Below are positions 52,153 to 56,279 of a DNA stretch of 56,279 nucleotides, piece by piece. The stretch is from Helicobacter sp. Its GTDB lineage: Bacteria; Campylobacterota; Campylobacteria; Campylobacterales; Helicobacteraceae. The translations under genes and the position numbers were made by a program. Within the stretch, counting starts at the first letter, position 1. Every line of letters begins with the position of its first letter. Where the stretch lies: positions 1 through 56,279 of the forward strand of contig JAFLSC010000010.1 of the NCBI GenBank assembly GCA_022511145.1, written 5' to 3'. Under the pieces are notes generated by a model. The model made no database searches. It was not told the origin of the DNA and saw only the letters and a list, made by a program, of their open reading frames with translations.

Positions 52153-53755
52153 GATTTTTGATAATAAAGCTTTATTTATAAATCTGAAAGAAACTAAAGA
52201 TTTTAAACAACTCGCCAGCGAAGTTTATCTCTTTTCGCAAGGATTAAAGGAATTAAAAATTTCAAAAATTGAAATTTTCGCTGAAGATATTTATTTGTTT
52301 TTGGTAGCTTTTTTGGGAGCTATTTTGACAGATTCAGAAATCTATATTTTATCAAAAAACATTTCAAAAGATTTTAGTGATAGTTATTTTAATGATGAAA
52401 AAATATTAAAAATTGCTAAGCAAAAACATACTGGCAATTTAGTGCAAAATACAGCAATCAATTTAGAAAAAAGATTTTATATTCAAACTTCTGGAAGTAG
52501 CGGTGAGAAAAAAGCTATCGTTAAAAATGTCAAGCAAATGCTTTTAGAAGCACAACAGCTTCAGAAGCAATTGAATATCACTTCCAAACATAGTTTCTTT
52601 CAAAGTGTTTCTCATCAGCATTTATATGGTTTGACTTTTGGGATATTTTTACCTCTTGTAAGTGGAGCAAAGATTTTTTGTTATGCTTTAAACTACCCTG
52701 AAGTAATTGTAAAGTATTTAAAAGAAAATCCTACGCAAGATAAATTGGTTTTTATTTCCTCTCCCATTTTGTTAGAAACTATCGCTCAACTTCCCTATTT
52801 AGAGGAATTCAAAAATATTGAAAAGATTATTGCAGCGGGTTCTAAACTCAATCCTAAAGTACATCAGTTTTTATTAGAAAAATTAAAATCTACAAGTATC
52901 ATTGAAATTTATGGAAGCACAGAGACAGGAATAATTGCTTACAATTTAGGTAAAGAACTTAGGCTTTTCAAGGGCGTTTATGCTTTCGTTAATGAACAAA
53001 TGCGTTTGATTGTAAAATCACCTTGGCTTAATGAAATGAATTTCTTAACTAATGATTGTGCGGAAATTAAGGGACGAAAACTAAAGCTAATGGGACGCTA
53101 TGACAGAATCATTAAATTTCACGATAGAAGAGTGGGGCTTGAAGGAGTGGAAAATTCGCTTGAAACTAATAAATTGGTTGAAAAGGCTTATGTTCATCAA
53201 GATAAACAAAATAACCATTTAGCAGCAATAATAGTTTTAAATCAAGAAGGAAAAAATTATTTTAGAAAATATGGTAAAAAAGGCATTGTATCACAACTTA
53301 ATACAAGTTTAAAAGAAAATTTTGCAAATGTAGTGCGTTACTTTTATATCAAGGATAAAATTCCTTATGATGCACAAGGAAAAGTTTCTAAAACAAGCTT
53401 TTTTGATTACATTAATGAAAGAAAAACCCCGAAATTTGAATTGCTTCAAAAAGAAGAAAGTTTTTTAAAAGCTAAAGCTTATATTGCTGAAGATTGTTTT
53501 TATTTTACCGGTCATTTTTTGAATTTTCCTCTTGTGCCAGGTTTTGTTGAGCTCGGATTTGTTTTTCAGCTTTTAGAAAGGTATTTTAACCTTTCTTATC
53601 ATCAAATCAAACATATTGAGAATGTGAAATTTATGAATTTTTTGCGTCCTTTGGATATTTTATATATCGAACTTACTTTAAGGGATAATAAAATCTATTT
53701 TAGCCTTTTTGCTAATGATATAGAATGCTCTAAAGGCAGATTAAGGATAATGTAG
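52145..53755 (+). CDS. Aryl/acyl-ACP AMP-ligase fused to a hotdog dehydratase (ApeH-ApeI-like)
   Basis: A 536-residue two-part enzyme. Residues 1-425 form an adenylating ligase: TSGSSG (115-120), YGSTETG (256-262), GRYDR (317-321) and the catalytic Lys K413 in QGKVSK. It should activate the aryl acid and load it on a carrier. Residues 445-536 form a FabZ-like hotdog domain with GHFLNFPLVPG (456-466), carrying H457. Separate genes encode these in the E. coli cluster as I recall it, so this is a fusion. GTG 52145 has AAGGA upstream and overlaps the previous stop. Confidence 0.88.
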   Translation: MDKIFDNKALFINLKETKDFKQLASEVYLFSQGLKELKISKIEIFAEDIYLFLVAFLGAILTDSEIYILSKNISKDFSDSYFNDEKILKIAKQKHTGNLVQNTAINLEKRFYIQTSGSSGEKKAIVKNVKQMLLEAQQLQKQLNITSKHSFFQSVSHQHLYGLTFGIFLPLVSGAKIFCYALNYPEVIVKYLKENPTQDKLVFISSPILLETIAQLPYLEEFKNIEKIIAAGSKLNPKVHQFLLEKLKSTSIIEIYGSTETGIIAYNLGKELRLFKGVYAFVNEQMRLIVKSPWLNEMNFLTNDCAEIKGRKLKLMGRYDRIIKFHDRRVGLEGVENSLETNKLVEKAYVHQDKQNNHLAAIIVLNQEGKNYFRKYGKKGIVSQLNTSLKENFANVVRYFYIKDKIPYDAQGKVSKTSFFDYINERKTPKFELLQKEESFLKAKAYIAEDCFYFTGHFLNFPLVPGFVELGFVFQLLERYFNLSYHQIKHIENVKFMNFLRPLDILYIELTLRDNKIYFSLFANDIECSKGRLRIM

Positions 53756-55444
53756 ATGTATAAACTTACTTTTTTAATCCCCTATTATAATCACCCTGCA
53801 ACCATTCAAAAATTAGTAAGTTATTTATCAAAGTATGAGCTAGATATTTTAATCATTGATGATGGCTCTAATGAAGAATCCAAAAAAGCTTTAAGAGAAA
53901 TCCCCAATGCTCATTTTATAGATTTTAATCCTAAGGTTGAAAATTTTAAAATTCATATTTTTACAAGAAATTTGAATGGTGGTAAAGGAGCAGCTTTAAA
54001 AGATGGAATGCAAATTGCAAATTTATTAGGTTTTACCCATATTTTTCAAATTGATGCTGATATGCAACATCAAGTAGAAAAAATTATTGATTTTATTCAT
54101 CTAAGTAAAGATTCTCCAAATTCTCTTATATGTGGGAATCCAATGTATGGGAGTGAAGCCCCTAAAGCTAGAATTTATGGTAGAAAAATTACTAATTTTT
54201 GGGTTTTTGTCAATACTTTAGGTGGAAATTTAAAAGATGTGATGTGTGGTATGCGTATTTATCCTCTTAAATTTATTTTGCCTTTGTTAAAAAAATGCTC
54301 TTCAAATCGTATGGATTTTGACCCTGAAATTTTAATTTTAGCTTATAAATCACAAATACCATTTTTATGGATTGATGTCTTAGTAACTTATCAAGATGGT
54401 GGAATTTCACACTTTAAAGCGTTTAAAGATAATTTATTGATTTCTAAAATGCACGCTAAGCATTTCTTTTTACTGCCTCATTTTGTATTATCGCAACTCT
54501 TTCAAACAAAGAAAAATTGGTGGGAACGCAAAGAAAAGGCAGGTTATATTTTTTTAAATATTACTTTATTTTTAGTTACTATTTTGCCACGATTTATTTT
54601 GAATTTTTTTATTTTATTAGTTACTTTTTGTTATTTTATATTTTCAAAAGAAGAAAGAAATAATTTAAGTCAATTTTATGATTATCTTGCTTATCATCAA
54701 AAGCAAAAGCCTTTAGGATTTTGGAAAAAGCAGTTGGCTATTTATTCTAATTTTTACCATTTTGGTTGGGCAATTTGTGATAAAATAGCAGTTTGGAAAG
54801 GAAAAATAAATCATAAAGACTTAATTCTTCCCAATAGAGAATTAATGGATAAAGAATTGCGTTCTTTAAAGAGAGGGCAAGTTTTACTTACCAGTCATTA
54901 TGGAAACATTGAGATTGCAAGAGCATTGTCCAATGAATTTAGCAAATTAGAAATTACTATTTTGGTTTATCAAAAAAATTCAGTCAATTTTATCAATATG
55001 ATTAATAAAATCAGTAAAAATAAATTACAAATTATTTTTATTGATAAATTTAATATTTATACTATTTTTGAACTCCAAAAAATCATTGATAACGGGGGAC
55101 ACATTGGCATTATGGGGGATAGAGTTTCTGTAAGCAATTCCAAAAATGCATTGATGGATTTTTTAGGTAAACCTTGTTATTTCCCTGAAGGTGCTTTTCT
55201 TATTGCAGGATTGCTTAAAGCAAAGATAAGTGCTTTATGGTGCGAAAAAATTCAAGATAAATATCAAATAGAATTAGAAGTGATTAGTGATGAAACTTTG
55301 CAATTAAGTCGTGATAAAAGTAAGAGTATTCGACCTTTTTTGCAAACTTATATAACTTTACTTGAGAAAAGAGTAAGTAAATTTCCTCATTTGTGGTTTA
55401 ATTTTTATAATTTTTGGGAACAAAATGTTAAAACGAAGCTATAA
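53756..55444 (+). CDS. Glycosyltransferase 2 / lipid acyltransferase fusion (ApeJ-like)
   Basis: A 562-residue inner-membrane protein. Residues 1-240 form a family 2 glycosyltransferase: IIDDGS (33-38), GGKGAA (75-80) and D100-A-D102. After two TM helices (265-297) comes an LpxL/HtrB-like acyltransferase, residues 320-560, with H381 and E386 in SHYGNIE and GIMGDR further on. The combination probably adds a sugar and an acyl chain to the polyene's lipid anchor. The ATG follows the previous stop directly; the thioesterase gene overlaps its end by 20 nt. Confidence 0.87.
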   Translation: MYKLTFLIPYYNHPATIQKLVSYLSKYELDILIIDDGSNEESKKALREIPNAHFIDFNPKVENFKIHIFTRNLNGGKGAALKDGMQIANLLGFTHIFQIDADMQHQVEKIIDFIHLSKDSPNSLICGNPMYGSEAPKARIYGRKITNFWVFVNTLGGNLKDVMCGMRIYPLKFILPLLKKCSSNRMDFDPEILILAYKSQIPFLWIDVLVTYQDGGISHFKAFKDNLLISKMHAKHFFLLPHFVLSQLFQTKKNWWERKEKAGYIFLNITLFLVTILPRFILNFFILLVTFCYFIFSKEERNNLSQFYDYLAYHQKQKPLGFWKKQLAIYSNFYHFGWAICDKIAVWKGKINHKDLILPNRELMDKELRSLKRGQVLLTSHYGNIEIARALSNEFSKLEITILVYQKNSVNFINMINKISKNKLQIIFIDKFNIYTIFELQKIIDNGGHIGIMGDRVSVSNSKNALMDFLGKPCYFPEGAFLIAGLLKAKISALWCEKIQDKYQIELEVISDETLQLSRDKSKSIRPFLQTYITLLEKRVSKFPHLWFNFYNFWEQNVKTKL

Positions 55445-55826
55445 TTTTAGGGCTGAATTTTTTGATGTTGATTCAATGGGTGTTGTATGGCACGGAAATT
55501 ATGTAAAATATACTGAAATGGCTCGTTGTCGTTTGTTAGATGAACTAGGTTGCAATTATATTAAAATGAAGCAAAAAAAATTTGCTTTACCTATCGTTAA
55601 AATGGATTTTAAATTTATCAAACCTATTTATTTCAATGATGAGATTCGAATCGAGATTGTTTTATTGGACTGCAATACATTTTTAAAATTTTCTTATCAA
55701 ATTTTTAATTCTAATGAGGAACTCCTTTGTAAAGCCAATACTTCTCAAGTTGCTGTTTCATTGCAAGGTGAAACTTTGTATGAGATACCTAAAATTCTAA
55801 AAGAAATTTTGGTTTGTAATACTTAA
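55425..55826 (+). CDS. Hotdog acyl-thioesterase (ApeK-like)
   Basis: A 133-residue 4-hydroxybenzoyl-CoA-thioesterase-family protein. The active-site pattern is VDSMGVVWHGNYVKY, with D16 as likely catalytic residue. It may release or edit carrier-bound intermediates. It is last gene of the plus-strand arm; beyond it lies a broken HAD-phosphatase gene on the other strand, so this is the right edge of the cluster. Confidence 0.88.
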   Translation: MLKRSYNFRAEFFDVDSMGVVWHGNYVKYTEMARCRLLDELGCNYIKMKQKKFALPIVKMDFKFIKPIYFNDEIRIEIVLLDCNTFLKFSYQIFNSNEELLCKANTSQVAVSLQGETLYEIPKILKEILVCNT

Positions 55827-55844
55827 AAAATTTATTTCCTAAGA

Positions 55845-56279
55845 TTAACTACAAAACTCAAAATCCCTAAAGCTTACAATATATCTTTTTGAATGTTGTT
55901 TTAAGGAGATGTTATTGTAGCCATAAAAATCGATATGATTTGCATTAGCAGCTTCATAATCATTGATACTATCGCCTATTAAAATCGTTTCTTGTGGAGT
56001 GTAGCTATAATGATTCATCAAATCTTTTATCAATTCTTTTTTGGGAGTAGGAGAGCCATTTATGGACTCAAAGAATTTATCCGATTTCTAACTTTTGGCA
56101 AAGAAAATTCAGCTCATTATGCTCTGAACCTGAAACGATATGAAAAACATATTTTTGAAATTTTGCTTTATAAAATCTAAAGTTTCTTGTATGAGATATT
56201 TTTTATCACAAAGGCTTTTTCTCATTATTTGCGTGAAATTCTCGGCATAATTTAAAATCTCTTCTTTACTTATTTCTTG
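55845..56279 (-). pseudogene. Frameshifted HAD-phosphatase gene, right flank (cut by window end)
   Basis: On the minus strand three pieces of one HAD hydrolase lie in successive frames. From the window end: EISKEEILNYAENFTQ to FIKQNF; then KYVFHIVSGSEHNELNFLCQKLEI with motif II Ser; then KSDKFFESINGSPTPKKELI, ETILIGDSINDYEAANANHIDF with the GDS/DxxxA motif, to the stop at 55845. Frame changes occur near 56150 and 56090. The N-terminal DxD motif lies outside the window. The last part is a paralogue of the fragment at 40528-40595. Confidence 0.8.

Noticed and set aside
1..56279. tRNA, rRNA, CRISPR array, riboswitch or intact insertion sequence
   Set aside because: None could be found by reading both strands: no cloverleaf with TTCRANNC arm outside genes, no regularly spaced repeats, no transposase frame.

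Overview
The window is AT-rich DNA from a member of the Campylobacterota, most likely a non-gastric (enterohepatic-type) Helicobacter. This rests on the HsrA/CosR-type regulator, a class II DAHP synthase, a single-subunit PglB oligosaccharyltransferase, lutABC/lctP lactate genes, a short CstA, a poly-G phase-variable surface-type gene and a XerH remnant. No rRNA, tRNA or CRISPR array was seen.

Layout. 0-4 kb: minus-strand run of poorly characterised genes (one resembling the SspB fold) ending with oligoendopeptidase PepF. 4-9 kb: xerH remnant, EamA transporter, purU, sppA, then an accessory patch with a frameshifted remnant, a small HTH protein and a poly-G phase-variable acyltransferase, in frame (ON) as read. 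9-23 kb: mostly housekeeping (mscS, alaS, rho, murI, class II DAHP synthase, gltA, lolA) plus an HsrA-like response regulator that keeps its phospho-acceptor Asp and sits in an operon with a histidine kinase and a lysozyme-like exported protein. 23-29 kb: YafQ-type toxin-antitoxin pair with a tiny overlapping membrane ORF, gabD, MFS transporter, radical SAM protein, M48 lipoprotein, moaC. 29-36 kb: orphan pglB overlapping moaC, lutABC, and divergent lctP with a palindrome at its promoter. 36-40 kb: cstA, a small CC-terminal protein and an ArsA/Get3-like ATPase in one operon, then a locus of overlapping reading frames.

The outstanding region is 40.6-55.8 kb: a complete-looking aryl-polyene/flexirubin-type type II polyketide cluster. 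The minus-strand arm holds a phosphopantetheinyl transferase, an MMPL/RND exporter and a LolA-like carrier. The plus-strand arm holds a halogenase-like flavoprotein, lipoprotein, ketosynthase, dehydratase, ketoreductase, second ketosynthase, a small exported protein, chain-length-factor-like protein, acyltransferase, two ACPs, a membrane protein, an AMP-ligase/dehydratase fusion, a glycosyltransferase/acyltransferase fusion and a hotdog thioesterase. Together these would load an aryl acid on an ACP, extend and dehydrate it into a polyene, transfer it to a lipid/sugar anchor and export it to the outer membrane. No aromatic ammonia lyase, chorismate lyase or methyltransferase is visible, so the starter acid must come from elsewhere. 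Both flanks carry decayed copies of the same HAD-phosphatase gene in the same orientation, suggesting the cluster was acquired by insertion at, or recombination through, that gene.
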